Below are positions 46,944 through 58,383 of a stretch of DNA of 64,000 nucleotides, one piece after another. The DNA is taken from the NCBI GenBank assembly GCA_034440635.1, contig JAOTON010000972.1:62001-126000 (forward strand), written 5' to 3'. A program made the translations under genes and the position numbers. The notes below the pieces were generated by a model. The model was not told the origin of the DNA. It saw nothing but the letters and a program-made list of their open reading frames with translations, and made no database searches. Within the stretch, counting starts at the first letter, position 1; each line of letters begins with the position of its first letter. Source of the stretch: Lepas anatifera (Eukaryota > Arthropoda > Thecostraca > Lepadidae).

Positions 46944-47298
46944 AAGCTGCACGCTGGTTTTCTTACTTTGAGGATTCTTATATGAAGAACCTATACTGCA
47001 ACGGTGAAGACCAAGTTTAGAATAATTGCGCACCCCTCACTTGCGTTTTACACTCAAAGACAACTATAGTTTTTTTTTAACGTAGTAAGTACCCTCTCCG
47101 GTCATTTTTTACCTCCAGTAACCTGCCGCCCCCTGTTAAACATGCCGCCCCCTCCCCCATCAGGCTGCCACGGCAGACTAACAAAACAAAATAGACTACT
47201 AATTTCGTATTTTCAAACTGGTCTGTGGTCATCCAAATTAAATACCAAAACTTTGCTCACATCATACAACGCGAACGTTTGGTCTATTTTGGAGCATG

Positions 47299-47493
47299 GT
47301 TGTGCACAGGGGTGCCGCCACACAATTTTCGCAGGGGGGGACGGACCCAGGCTGGTGCTGACCGGGGAAGGCTAATTTTGAGTATATTCGGTACCTGACA
47401 GCATTTATGACGATTGACCCAAAAAGGGAGATCCCCCTGGTTGGCCAACAGGAGGGGACGCGTCCCCCCGCTTTCGGCGCCCATGGGTGTGCA
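47299..47493. mobile_element. hAT-like MITE, duplication 7 of 8
   Basis: A 179-bp element at 47307-47485 begins CAGGGGTGCCGCC and ends GGCGCCCATG. The flanks are GTTGTGCA (47299-47306) and GGTGTGCA (47486-47493), matching at seven of eight positions. The interior shows a GGGGACGCGTCCCC palindrome near 47455-47468. Confidence 0.65.
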
Positions 47494-47689
47494 GCCTGGG
47501 CTGTTGTGGCAAGATCCCACGCGGAACGGGTCGAGCGGGTTGAGCAGAGCCTGCATCCTTGATGTGGCTAAACTCTACAGCCATTACGTCTCAGTAACTA
47601 ACGATGCACTTCTTCATCACCGGATACGGTTGTCTCGGGATTTCTGTGCCCGATACCCAAATCTGCGAATAATGCTTTAGCAGTGTCCC

Positions 47690-48170
47690 AAAACCTGGGG
47701 TGCTGGGTGCAGAACGACACCCAGTCGAGCAAAATTTTCCACTCACTTTTATATATATATTTTTGCTGAATTTTCCACTCACCTCCAACAGTAGCAATAC
47801 TTACTACAATTGAATTTTACTCAACAATACTTACTACAAAGGCCAGTTCCATTGCCTCCTCTACCAACGTCCACTGGAAAAAGAGAGCAGGAGAATCAAT
47901 TAGAAGATCGCCAAATTAACTCGGCTCTTATGCACTTCTTTTGCTTTTATGAAAGAAAATCTGGCGATTTTTATTTTTCTGGCTAATTATACCTGGCATC
48001 TTATCTCCACCGCTTTCAGTGGAACAACTGAATCGAAATTCTGGCGCGGGCAAGACGCTCAGTCCCCCTGCCCCACCGGAGAAAGTTCCAATGGGTGAAC
48101 ACCGAAACTAAATTCCACCACTCACAAAATTGGTGAGTGGAAAATTAGACACCCTAGCCTTGTGTAGCCA
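47690..48170. repeat. Dispersed repeat with CACTC/GAGTGGAAAATT motifs
   Basis: TTTTCCACTCAC occurs at about 47736 and 47772. CCACTCAC-AAAATTG-GTGAGTGG forms a hairpin at about 48117-48139, followed by GACACCCTAG. The same vocabulary (TTTTCCACTC, GACACCCTAG) recurs at 48486 and 49866-49890, suggesting terminal pieces of one MITE family. Borders are uncertain. Confidence 0.45.
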
Positions 48171-49379
48171 AAAAAATGAGCTAACCGCTTTGAATGATAC
48201 ATTTTTGGAAAGCAGTTTATCTGTCCACATGATTTCTAGGCTTACGTCCTTGAAACGTTGTTTTTGTATTTCTGGTACCGAGAATAGTGAAAAACCATTT
48301 TTGGTCATCTTGTTGTTAAAAGCAATTATCTTGAAATTTGTATTTTAAGCAGCATATTTTTTGACATTGTATCGTAGAAAATTGACCATTTATCGGGAAG
48401 AAAATGATTTTTATCCATATCAGCCCTTCATTGCTGCGTCCACGCCGTGTGACACCCAAATTCACTCACGACTCCCTACGACACCCTAGACATAAATACT
48501 CTGATATTTAAGGTGAACTGAAAGTGTCTGGCACTTGAATACATTGAAACTCTACATTTTCATTAAATGATTTTTTTGGGCAACAAGAATGCATCCAGTT
48601 ACCCTTCAAACATCGGCACTTCTTTGTATGGCTGGTCTACGGCGTGGGCTTACAAAACGCCGTCTTTACATCTGCTAAATAAAAGCGGCATCTTTAGGCT
48701 TTTTGAAAGGCAGGTTTCATATTCGTTATTGACAAAACATTGTTAGTATTCCTCTTTGTGTGCTTTTAGTTGTATAATTTTCTAGTCTATAAGGATTTAG
48801 AAAATTAATTTAGAGCAATTTTTGAAATGCAAATTATGTAGCTCATGCGACCGGCAAGCGGCAACCGATCAGAAATTTAAAGTAGTAGTCGCTCTGACGC
48901 TGTCGCAACACGCCGCGTCTGGCTGATTGTAGACGAAAGGAAGAAACAACAACAGCAGCAGAAAGAAGAAGGCTGTAGCTTTGATTAGATTCATAGAAAG
49001 CAGCATATTCATATGAAGGTGAGTATATATGTGAAGAGGAGCAGGGGAATTGACAGGTAAAGAAAAGAACCTTTTAGCAAGAGTCTGGAAGAGTTTATTG
49101 CCATGATAGAAAGTTTGTAGTTTTGTCTGGTTAGTTAAGTGTAAACCAAGGCTCTACTGGGCCCTAGCATAGGTGTATGCGAGGTGCAGTGATTGAGGTC
49201 AGGAGTGGCCTCCAAAATTCCGATAATTATAGGTATAGGTATAAGAGGGGCGTTTTCCCGGACAAAAAAACTATACAGTGTATGCTTAGATAATTAATTT
49301 TGGCACTAGGTATTGCGCGAAAAAATCCCCTTTTATTTTTCATTACCTGCCGGTCTCAGAGGCCCTCTCTGCAGAGTTG
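48171..49379. other. No recognisable gene
   Basis: AT-rich sequence. A fragment of the CACTC/GACACCCTAG repeat is present near 48465-48492. A short AAC/AGC-rich run occurs near 48942-48970. Confidence 0.35.
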
Positions 49380-49570
49380 GTCTAAGGGGGGCCCCGATAT
49401 TTCGTCTCAGGGGCCCTTTAGAGCTGGTCGTGTGGGAGAGGAGAGGAGGGGCACAAGAGTTGGTCTAGGGAAGCCCCCCCCAAGAGTTGATCGTCATCCC
49501 ACAAATGGTAGTCTTGGTGGCTCCCAGGGTTCTTTCCCCCAAAGGTTGGTCTCAGAGGCCCCCAAAAAGT
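49380..49570. repeat. Degenerate tandem repeat (GAG.TGGTCTCAGGGGCCC type)
   Basis: Several imperfect units resembling GTCTCAGGGGCCCTTTAGAG and AAGGTTGGTCTCAGAGGCCC, the same style as 31750-32060 but diverged. Possibly two remnants of one element interior. Confidence 0.5.
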
Positions 49571-50397
49571 TTTTATTTGTGGCAATTCACCAATTCCTTA
49601 AAAATAATTGGAAACTGCATCAAGAGGTTTCAGTTGGTAAAGATTTACCTGCTTAACCCAAATTTTTCACATGGTAATGGTCAAACAATTCTGCTTGGGG
49701 ATGATTAAAAAATATTTACTTTGAGAAAATTAAAGGAAATATCCATCCCTCAGTTCAAACAAGGGCTTTAAGAGTTTCCCACCTGAGTACCCAAATTGGG
49801 AAATTTTTACTCCGCCATACATTTTGAGGGGAATTCTCCACTCACTCGCCATATATTCCGAGCTGAATTTTCCACTCGACACCCTAGCGCAAAACCTATT
49901 TTGGGTCACTGTGCTTTAGCCATTAGTAACTCCCACAATTTGATTTACAATGTAGCATGTTTAAAGCACACGATTTTTAGTCCACAAAAATCTTGAGAAT
50001 GCCACCAGTGTGGTCCAAGTGGAAAATGGAACAGGCCCAAATCTCGTTTAATTTTGCTCCTGGAACACTGATTTTAATTATGTATGCTTTTCGCCCTTTT
50101 GGCTGTTTTAAATGTGAATGTGTATTGAAGTATTGGGCTATCGATACTTCAACGGTTGAATTCACTTGCCAGTGCACTAAGGTCTGCTGGCGATTATCAT
50201 GAATAAACATGTCAAATTGAATACATAAAAAGACCTACGAAGCAGAAAATATCACAGCGTGCATCAGGAGCTAACCTCCCCCTCTGGGTGGAGTTTCCTG
50301 AAATCTGAGGTGTAGGACATTTATCTTCTTGGCATCTGTCCTGAAATGGTACTGCTGTCGAAGGATACCATTTCCCTCCGCATGAATTTCTAGCCCT
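49571..50397. other. No recognised gene; repeat end at 49800-49890
   Basis: 49800-49890 carries TTCTCCACTCACTCGCC, TTTTCCACTCGACACCCTAG and relatives of the repeat at 47690-48170. The rest is AT-rich and unassigned. Confidence 0.35.
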
Positions 50398-50705
50398 GTT
50401 CCAGCTGTCAGCATAGTTTTGTCAGCAGGACCTCTAACCTCTCCTCCAGAAAAGTAACATCAGCGCCATAATCGCCTCTTGTTTGTGCTAAGCAAAGGGA
50501 ACTCAAACCTTTACACCATTAAAAAATATTAGACTGCCACTTCGTGCACTTACTATTTTTCATCAGCGTAAACAGCAGGCCGTCAGCCCGTAAAACCTCT
50601 AGAACTAGTTCCCGGGTAGAGGTTAGAGTCCTGTGACGTAGGCGCAACGCGGCCCGCTGCACACTGGGGCAAATGGCCTCCAAAACCGGCCAAAACCTCC
50701 AATTT
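50398..50705 (+). repeat. Left arm of a long inverted repeat, interrupted by a MITE
   Basis: CTGTTCCAGCTGTCAGCATA and GTTTTGTCAGC (to 50426), then, after an insertion, GCTGCACACTGGGGCAAAT and GGCCAAAACCTCC (to 50705). The complement of 53220-53305 has the two parts joined directly, so the left arm is interrupted and the right arm shows an uninterrupted state. Confidence 0.7.
50427..50632. mobile_element. MITE with AGGACCTCTAACCTCT ends
   Basis: A ~206-bp insertion has inverted ends AGGACCTCTAACCTCT and AGAGGTTAGAGTCCT. It interrupts the inverted-repeat arm described above. No clear duplication is visible and exact borders are uncertain by a few bases. Confidence 0.6.
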
Positions 50706-51668
50706 TGACATCTTCAAAATCGGACTTAGTCATTTGGATCTGACAGAGAAATTTCCAAAACCTTGGAAAAGCATAATGGTATCCATTTTTCTCTTCTTTA
50801 GCCGCTTGCACAGATGCTGGAACACAGCGCATTAAACACGCTGCGGCTCGGCGTCAAGTTGACTCGAGATGAGGTATACTTTCTGATGCATTATCAACCA
50901 TGGTCGCAGTCACAAAACCGTTATCTACTTATATCAATGGAAAGCTGGGAACACCCTGAAGACACTCAAGGTTGAAAAATACGAAATTTGACAATAAGAG
51001 CCTGATAGTACTTGTAACTATTAGGACATGTAAAGCTTCCTACTTATTCTCAAATCCTAAACTTTGTTAGACCTGCGAAAAAAACGCACAGCGAGTTTCA
51101 CTTAGAAATTTATATGTAGTGATGCCATGTTGTGTTCTCTAACCACCCGTGAAAAAATTAGCTCGGCATCAGTTGTCCCAGGGGAGATATGTCACTTTTT
51201 GTGCGGCAATGTAGTCCAAGTAGTGCGGTGAGGCCGGCGGCTACGGCGGCCGTCGGCTCATGTTGCGCGGCACTTGGAGTAAGGACGGCTGACAGGGCGC
51301 CGTGGTCGAGTCGTGACGTGGGAAGGTGGACATGCAAGACGCTGGGCAGAGTCAATCTGTGCAAAAACCGATTTTAACACGCACACTGAGGGTGAGGGAA
51401 GATCAGAGAAGAGTCACCCATTTGTTCATGGAGAGCTCAAAACTACGACCAGAAGGACGCTGTTAAAAAACAAAATATATTTACAGGAATGTTTTCGTGC
51501 TACCATGAGTCTGGTCGTCGATCAGCCAAAGGCGGGAGGGGGGGGCAACGGCACAGCTAATGAAGGAAACACAACCCGCCGTTCTTTCGGGAACGTTCGA
51601 CAGTTCAGCGAGGTTACTGGGGTAAGCCTGGATCTGCTACAAAGGTTTTCGTTAATATTACCCGCACT
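50706..51668. other. No recognised gene
   Basis: A GC-richer patch at 51220-51340 carries overlapping frames without recognisable domains. Otherwise nothing supportable. Confidence 0.35.
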
Positions 51669-51862
51669 ATCATCATCAGGGGCGTAGCCAGGATTTCACT
51701 CGGGGGGGCGGCACCCCAAAAAAGGCCCCTGCGACAGCGCCAAAAGGGCCCTGATGGGTAAAAAGGGCCATGCTTGTTACAGAATCGTGTCCTCAGGGGA
51801 GCCCTTCGGGCCCTCAGGGGGCGGCTCTCCCTGCCCCCCTTGGCTACACCCCTGATCATCAT
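51669..51862. mobile_element. hAT-like MITE, deletion derivative of the giant element
   Basis: A 178-bp element at 51677-51854 begins CAGGGGCGTAGCCAGGATTT and ends CCTTGGCTACACCCCTG, flanked by perfect ATCATCAT duplications (51669-51676 and 51855-51862). Left text (GCGGC(A/G)CCCCAAAAAAGG, CCCCTGCGACA(G/T)CGCCAAAAGGG) and right text (GGTAAAAAGGGCC, TTGTTACA, GTGTCCTCAGGGG, GCCCTTCGGGCCCTCAGGGG) match the two ends of 38633-44513. The target lies in an ATC repeat, so the duplication is slightly less informative than in other copies. Confidence 0.9.
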
Positions 51863-51989
51863 CATCAACAATCGAAATTGAGAAGCATCCGGCCTATGCT
51901 GTAGAGACAGTGAGGCTGTTTGTGAACGTGTACCCATGGTACAGCATGTCGGCAACCATACATAATGTCAAATGCACGAGGAAGATGTT

Positions 51990-52241
51990 ACTGAGAGCAG
52001 GGGCGTCGCCACCGGGGGGGGCCAGGGGGCCTGGCCCCCACTTTTTGCCCTAAAATTCCCTGATCTCAGTCAAAATGGGAGAAAACCGGACATTCTTATA
52101 ACCAGCCGCTGCAGAAGGCAACGAGGAGCCCAAATTCGAACAGTATTTGGTCCTAACGTGGAAAGTTTTTTTGTCAGCGTCATTTTGAAGTTTGGCTGCC
52201 TCCCCCACTTCTTTGCCGGTGGAGACGCTTATGACTGAGAG
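51990..52241. mobile_element. hAT-like MITE with 8-bp duplication ACTGAGAG
   Basis: A 236-bp element at 51998-52233 begins CAGGGGCGTCGCCACCGG and ends CCGGTGGAGACGCTTATG. It is flanked by perfect ACTGAGAG duplications (51990-51997 and 52234-52241). Same terminus style as 35881-36077. Confidence 0.92.
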
Positions 52242-53219
52242 CCTGAAAGTTTCCATAGGAGCATACATGGAGGGAGGCCCAGGAGGCAAGGAATAGAGAT
52301 CACCTTGCATTCAGGTAATATCATACCAGAAAGACATCCATAGTTGACAATCACTGATCAGTACCAGTACCTGCTTATCACCAATGACCTCGTGGTAACA
52401 TGATCTCCGATGATATAAAATCCAGAAGGCCCATGACAACGGAGGTTTCGAGCCTGAGTAACCCTATTTATAAGCTGAAAGATAGTGCCACTAATGATTA
52501 ATAATTCTATGGTGCGTGAGTGGGTACTTGGATGTGAGACTGCTTCAAGAATTTACCTCGACTTCAATGAGAATTCTCGGGGCTAATGGATAGCGGACTG
52601 GATAAAGGGACGCGAAATATTAAATGGGAGAGTTACACAAAGATGCAAAAGAGGTCGCATGATTTAATGAACATTCCCTGTGAGTTTAATTTATTGTCTG
52701 TTTCCGCATGTTTGTGCTCATTTTATGAGAAGAGTGACGGTAATCATTCCCTGAAATCGCGCTTAACATTATTGTGTCAATAAATGCAGCTCCCGCACAT
52801 GACCCGAGAAGTTTCGATATGGTTCGGTACTGGACTTAAAGATGTCGAATAGTGAAAGAGTGAATTTGTGCCATTATTTATCATGTGGTACTTAATAGTT
52901 GAACCAGAGTGAAGGCTAAGCAGGACATCTGACCTATGATGACCTTGAATGTGTCAGATCGGTTTTTGAAATATTACTTTTGTTTTTTCTTACATTTTAA
53001 CCGTCACTGGACCCGCCTTATCTGATTCTGTCTCATTGAGTGTTTGCAAAACTGGAAAGAACGAAATCGAATTCTGATATTTATAAACCTTGAAAAATAG
53101 TTTATCTGATATGACCTGGTGTAGATACCCAATGTTTTGTGGCTGGGTAATGAAGTTCAGAGCAACAGCTTTCATTTGAGCACAAACAAGTATTCCTAAT
53201 CAAAGCATTTTTTTAGTTA
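52242..53219. other. No recognised gene
   Basis: Nothing supportable; short frames without domains. Confidence 0.4.
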
Positions 53220-53305
53220 CGAGGTTTTGGCCTATTTTGAAGCCCAGTTGCCCCAGTGTGCGCTGATTGGTGCTGACAAAACTCTGCTGACAGCTGGAAC
53301 AGGGC
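53220..53305 (-). repeat. Right arm of the long inverted repeat
   Basis: The complement reads CCTGTTCCAGCTGTCAGCAG, AGTTTTGTCAGCACCAATCA, GCGCACACTGGGGCAACTGG and AGGCCAAAACCTCG, matching the left arm at 50398-50705 without the 206-bp insertion. Confidence 0.7.
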
Positions 53306-54912
53306 TTCTGACTCAGTCAATAACGGTCACAACGAAGGTGACCGAACTAACCTCATAATTAACTACACGATTCCCTGGTAAAGAAAGGAGCTGGGGGACA
53401 CTATCAGTTCCCGGCATGCAAGCCTGGCTCGTGCACGCGACAGGCGTCAGTTACACAGAGACGCACCCCTTCCTGGCGGCGGCCCCATTAGACACCAACG
53501 GCGGCGGAGACGGCGCGGTGTTGCGCCAATGGTGCTGCTCCGCGCCGCTGCGACCACGCCGAGCTCAGGTCACAAAGGTCACAGGCTCTCCCGCCAGTTG
53601 CGCATCTTGACTGACTGGGAATGTGACAGCGCACGCCGCCGCGTGCTGTGCACTTTGCATGCCAATATGACACGGGAACGCTCTTGGTGGGGACATGAGC
53701 CGAATTCCTCACCGATCTCATTCTAGAGTCTGAGGTAAAAGCCAGAGATGCAGCTTGAGTTATACCTACTTTTTGTTGGATGAACCGTCAATACCCACAA
53801 AGAGGGTTTTATCAGTGGTGGCGCTTCCATAGAAGTACATTAGGCACTGCCTAGCCACTTTTAAATGTCGAAGTAGGTATGTATTTTCTGTGGAATAGAT
53901 ATCATTTAACTCAATGTTTAAGTTACGGAGAATATTCCTTTTTGGGATTACTTTGTCATAGAGCCGATGATTTGCATCTCTGGCAGTCCACGTGCAGCAG
54001 CGCATACCCTCAACAAATGCAAGGTGAGGCACTTCACGATCACGATTCAGCTGAATATGCCTAAGCCCGTGGCGAATCTCACGTGTGCTTTTTTATTGAT
54101 ATCTCCAATACCTCATTCATTCGGACGCGAGCACTGACTCGTTAATACAGATTATGCATGCCTTAGTCGTCTATTACCCTAGTCTAAGCGGCTGTTTAAC
54201 GAGGTATTTCTGGCACGCGCGCTGCCACACCTTATGGCCTTGACGACAGTTGATTCATTTACTGGCATTCTTGTATTCGCGGATTTCTAGCCCTCTCGAG
54301 TGTAGGACAGTTGTTTGACAATTGTTAGCAAGTTATTTGAGTTGTGAAACCCGTATGGAGGACGTGAGTCATGGAAACAAATCTGGTGGATCATGTTCTT
54401 AAGATCCGTTCTAGAATCGCTTGTACCAGCAGGAATTGTACGTCATAAAAAATGAAGTGCTGAAGCCGTCCTTGAAATGGAAAGTGAGTACCTTGTCCTT
54501 ACTTACCTACCTATCCTTTTAATCTTGCCTTGTACCTACATACTGCTTCATACCGTTTTCATAACCGTTTCCACAACTCACCGACAAATGTTTTTTTGCT
54601 CATCGACTTGAGTTTGCCCTGCTCTCCAGCCGACCTGCTGGATCCCCTATCTGGTAAAATGCCTGGGTAACGTCCTTACTTCTAAGCCAATCGTGCCTAG
54701 GCTGCCATAATGTTCAAACTCCGCCACCGGGTTCTATACTTGGATACTTGCGGTCATCAATACATGCCATTTACAATGGTGCTGTACAATTTGATTTCTG
54801 ATCATAGAAAAATAGTATTGTTAACAGGTCTGTTCTTAGCGCAGTTTGCATCAATGTGTATGCTTCTCTACCAAAAATGACTTGTGAGTTCAGTAAGCTG
54901 TGTACAAGGTGG
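53306..54912. other. No recognised gene; CpG-rich patch and one unassigned frame
   Basis: 53410-53720 is CpG-rich with overlapping frames. A minus frame from about 54100 to 53766 (the ATG-initiated part is 88 codons) has a natural-looking composition and a short aromatic/basic segment, but I know no family that it matches. I note it without assigning function. Confidence 0.3.
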
Positions 54913-55078
54913 CATGTGGCTTCATTGCAGGTCTCCAGATTGGGATGGCATGAATTAATGGGGGTTCAATCTCCACGGCGGGAAACTTCTTTCCGTGTTC
55001 CATCTGGCCCGATGGAGAGGATCCACAGTAGCGCACTGGAGGGAGCCTCGGAAGCTCCCACCTATTTTTTTCGAGGTG
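54913..55078 (+). mobile_element. SINE family B copy
   Basis: Contains TTCATTGCAGGTCTCCAGAT, a B-box-like GGGGGTTCAATCTCC, CGGGAAACTTCTTTCCGTGT, CCATCTGGCCCGATGGAGAG and GATCCACAG, then GGAGCCTCGGAAGCTCCC. It matches the minus-strand copy at 17948-18070 in order; the 5' head is partly eroded. Confidence 0.65.
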
Positions 55079-55081
55079 GGT

Positions 55082-55420
55082 AGAGAACTGTTCAAAGCCG
55101 GAAAATGCTACTTGGCTACCTTTGCGAGAATTCATGAGCATTTCGATTGATGAAAGAATTTCAGAAATCATTCGATGTCCTTTTGACTTAAATACCTCAA
55201 AATCGTAACTGTATTTTGAGATCCTCACAATCGCCCAGTCGAACAAGTTCGCCCGCATTGGAGACCGATTGGTGGCGTCATAATGTCATATAAACTAAAT
55301 GAAATGTTAAGGTCACCTCACGTAAGGGTCAAGGTCAAAGGTCAAATTTCAAGGTCATGCTGATCCTTTTCAAGGTCATTGACCCGCGTACTTTCGGTCA
55401 AAAAACGTTATAATGTGTGA
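55082..55420. repeat. AGGTCA-rich dispersed repeat, copy 1
   Basis: A ~200-bp body with AATTCATGAGC and CGATGTCC landmarks is followed by a cluster CAAGGTCAAAGGTCAAATTT, CAAGGTCATGCTG and CAAGGTCATTGACC. The same order (GATTCATGAGC, CGATGTT, then GTCAAGGTCACCCC and AAAGGTCACAGG) occurs at 59505-59815. Confidence 0.55.
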
Positions 55421-55575
55421 CGTATATTCTGCAGTGACGTCATAGTTAAGGCAACTCAGTGTTACGGTCAAGTCGAAAGTCATCATACAAGATCAAACAT
55501 CATTTCACACCCAACGGTTCCTACAGTGTACATTATAGGGAATATATCAGATTGTGACTTCATAGGCCAATGACC

Positions 55576-56603
55576 TTAACCCTCGCCCCACCGGGGGCCA
55601 TCGATGGCCCCCTAAGGTTTTTCCGGGATAGCAGAAAAACGAAGAGGCGCAGCACCGCGGTTGAGGGCTCTACCTCTCACTGCATCATTTTGCCACCATC
55701 CCTGAATTTTTTTCCCCGGGTCACCCAAAGTCAGGCCACCAGACGAGGTCAACCAAGGTCACCTCACTTCAACTTTAGAGCTTTGTAAGAGCTACATTTC
55801 GAAGTCGATCGATTTGAAACTTCCTACACTTTATGGCCCCTCCGGGGTCTACAAGGTGTATATCTGGGATTTTTTATTTCGTTCCCTGAGGTCAGGTCAC
55901 GAGGTGACCTCTCCCATTGGAAAAGCATGGGGAAAAGCTGTTTCATGATATAAAAGCCACAAAAATGATTGCAAATACTCAGACTGCTCAGAACAGCGTT
56001 TTTGGACACCCTTTCACGGATCACAGGGGTCATATTTGCCCTTTGACTTTTCCAAGGTCATCCAAGGTCACCAGAGGTCAAAAACAGTATTTTGACAATA
56101 ATTTTTTACCTGTATAAGCCAAAGCGCTGAAACAAACACCATCGTGTTTGTCTTGTCATTGACTTTCATTTAATATACAGCAAGGTCACTTTCTGACCTT
56201 TCGTGACCTCAGGTCATCTTAGGTCACGAGGTGACCTCTGGAGGTCAAACCACTGGCGGGAGGTCTTTACGTTTCACATAGCGGAAAAAGTATTGACAAT
56301 TTCCAATCAAATGTACTCTACCAGACCTCAATAGCTCTAATGGCATAAGAGTTATGCCCAGTTTGCTTAAGCATTGCATATTTGAGTAAAAATAGCCGAT
56401 CTTGACCTAATTTGACCTCTGGAGGTCAAACCATTGACCTGAGTACTATAACATGCAAAGCAATTTCTTACTGAATTCACGCGAGCTTTCTATTTCACTT
56501 TGCAGATTTGCGGTAACGCCCATATTTTTGGAGTTATAGGGGGGCCATCGACGGCCCCCGGTGGGGCGAAGGTGGCGCTGGACCCCCGTGGGGCGCGGGT
56601 TAA
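55576..56603 (+). mobile_element. TTAA-type non-autonomous element, family 1, copy 2
   Basis: It begins TTAACCCTCGCCCCACCG and ends GTGGGGCGCGGGTTAA, bounded by TTAA (55576-55579 and 56600-56603). The left subterminal hairpin GGGGGCCATCGATGGCCCCC at 55593-55612 is a perfect 20-bp palindrome. The right one, near 56539-56559, has one mismatch. It matches the copy at 12059-13088 from end to end, including AGGTCA-rich stretches. No transposase. Confidence 0.88.
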
Positions 56604-57098
56604 ATTACCTTAGCCGCACAATTTGTGGGAACTTTTTTCCTTTAGCTTATGGTCTTGGTCCTCTTTTCTATATTGCCAACAATTTCCCGCAAAATCACGG
56701 CGTTTCCAAATAGCCCTCCTACTTCCTCCCGCCCCCCCTAGCACGGTCAAAATTTCATATTTATTGTCTCGTTTAACCTTCGAAATATTCATTGAATGTC
56801 AATGAAAGTTGTCTGCATGTAGACCACTTTAGCTAGTCTCCCTCCAATGCGCGTTAGTGCCAAAGCCTTCTTCAGTGTGGGTGCTAAACACCTACACCAA
56901 ATCAAATAGATACTTGCCGTAATTGGATAAAAACAAGACGGAAAACGGGACAATAAACAATCTTAACGCGAGCCGGTACGCGTGGAAGTCGGGGAAGAGT
57001 TTCGCTCTGGCGAATAAGGAGCAGCCCAAAAATATTAATATCTGTATTTGTTGGATCCTAGACTGACAACTGGACACGCACATATAGACGCCAGCCTA
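56604..57098. other. Spacer between TTAA elements
   Basis: Nothing recognised. Confidence 0.4.
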
Positions 57099-58383
57099 TT
57101 AGCACCCGCCCCCGTGGGCCTCCGAGCCACCTTCACCCTGGTGGGGAGGGGGGTGTTAAAACACCCCCCCCCGATCTCAGCTCCTATGTGGGATAGCGAA
57201 TTCATGAAGAAATTATGAAAGTCACTTTTTGGCCCACGTCAATTTGGAGGTCATGACAAGACAAAAAAGTGACAGAGTATAGATAAGAGTGTGTGGGCTA
57301 TACCGTCTGACAAGGTTGAGTTAGAATTAATGTTTAGGTGCTATTTGCTTCTTCTCGTTATGACAAATCGAATGATGTATGTCATGACTATACTAGGTCA
57401 AAACATAAGGTCAGGTCAAGGTCACCATGTGACCTACTATTGTCAGTATGTATATCAATCGGCTTACAATAATTATCCAAATGCAGTGGTATCAAACTCA
57501 AAAGGCTTTATCATAAAATCCTTCAAAGTTATTGTCCCAAGTCTGAAGACCTGCTTAAGTAGTCCCAGATGACCTTTTAGAGGTCACGGGTCCAAACTTG
57601 CAACATGAATCTGGAAATGGGCCTAGGATACTACGAGTTGGGGAAAAGGAAGGTATTTAATGCTGTCTATATAGAAACAGTGTCATTTTTGGTCCAATGC
57701 CCGTTTTCCCCATGCAATCCCAGTGGCAGGGGCCAAAAAAGTGTTCAATGTGTCACCATTAAAAATGTCGAACCATAAATGTGTCACCAAAATGGCTGCA
57801 AAATGGGGTACGTTTTGCGTTAGTAGGATACCAATTGATACTCCTGGACCATCCTAGTGGCTTAAAAACACTACGAGTTCAAGTTGCAGGTGCCGATTTT
57901 GGCGATTTGTCGCCGTATTTGTCTCGAGGAAACATGTCGGCTGATTTTTGTCACCTTGCTTACCTTGGCCTGTCACCATTTAGAATGCCAAAATGGTAGG
58001 TTTTTCGACCCCTGCCCAGTGGAGAGTTCAAGACCCGCACTTGACCCTAGGTTCATCGATATGCGAAACCTCGGAACATTTTTTGCAGTACTCGGTGAGC
58101 CCATTATGTGATATAAATTTCAATTTGATTGGTTAATCCTCTTCTTACTTGTGCTATCTTAAATTTCGTTGGTGAGGTCACTTGACCTGCACTGATGACC
58201 TGACATGAGGTAACCTAACCTTAAAATATGAGGGAAGGCTTCAGAATTGATCAGGTTTAAGGTGTGTCAAGCACAGTGGTGCTTTGCGCCATCGTTTCTT
58301 AGTGCAGCCGGAAGAAACCTAATGGGTGGGGGGTGCTCAAACGCGTGGGGTGTTCAAACACCCACCACCGGGGCGAGGGCTAA
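57099..58383 (+). mobile_element. TTAA-type element, family 3, decayed ends
   Basis: It starts TTAGCACCCGCCCCCGTGG and ends CACCGGGGCGAGGGCTAA. The ends are inverted repeats of the family 1/4 type, with one changed base in each TTAA. The left subterminal segment GCCACCTTCACCCTGGTGGGG corresponds to ACCTTCGCCCCAGTGGGG of the 8903 end. The hairpins are GGGGGGTGTT-AA-AACACCCCCC at about 57148-57169 and GGGTGTT-CA-AACACCC at about 58347-58364, so both ends share the core TGTT..AACA. The interior has AGGTCA motifs at 57390-57440 and 58175-58210. Confidence 0.7.
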
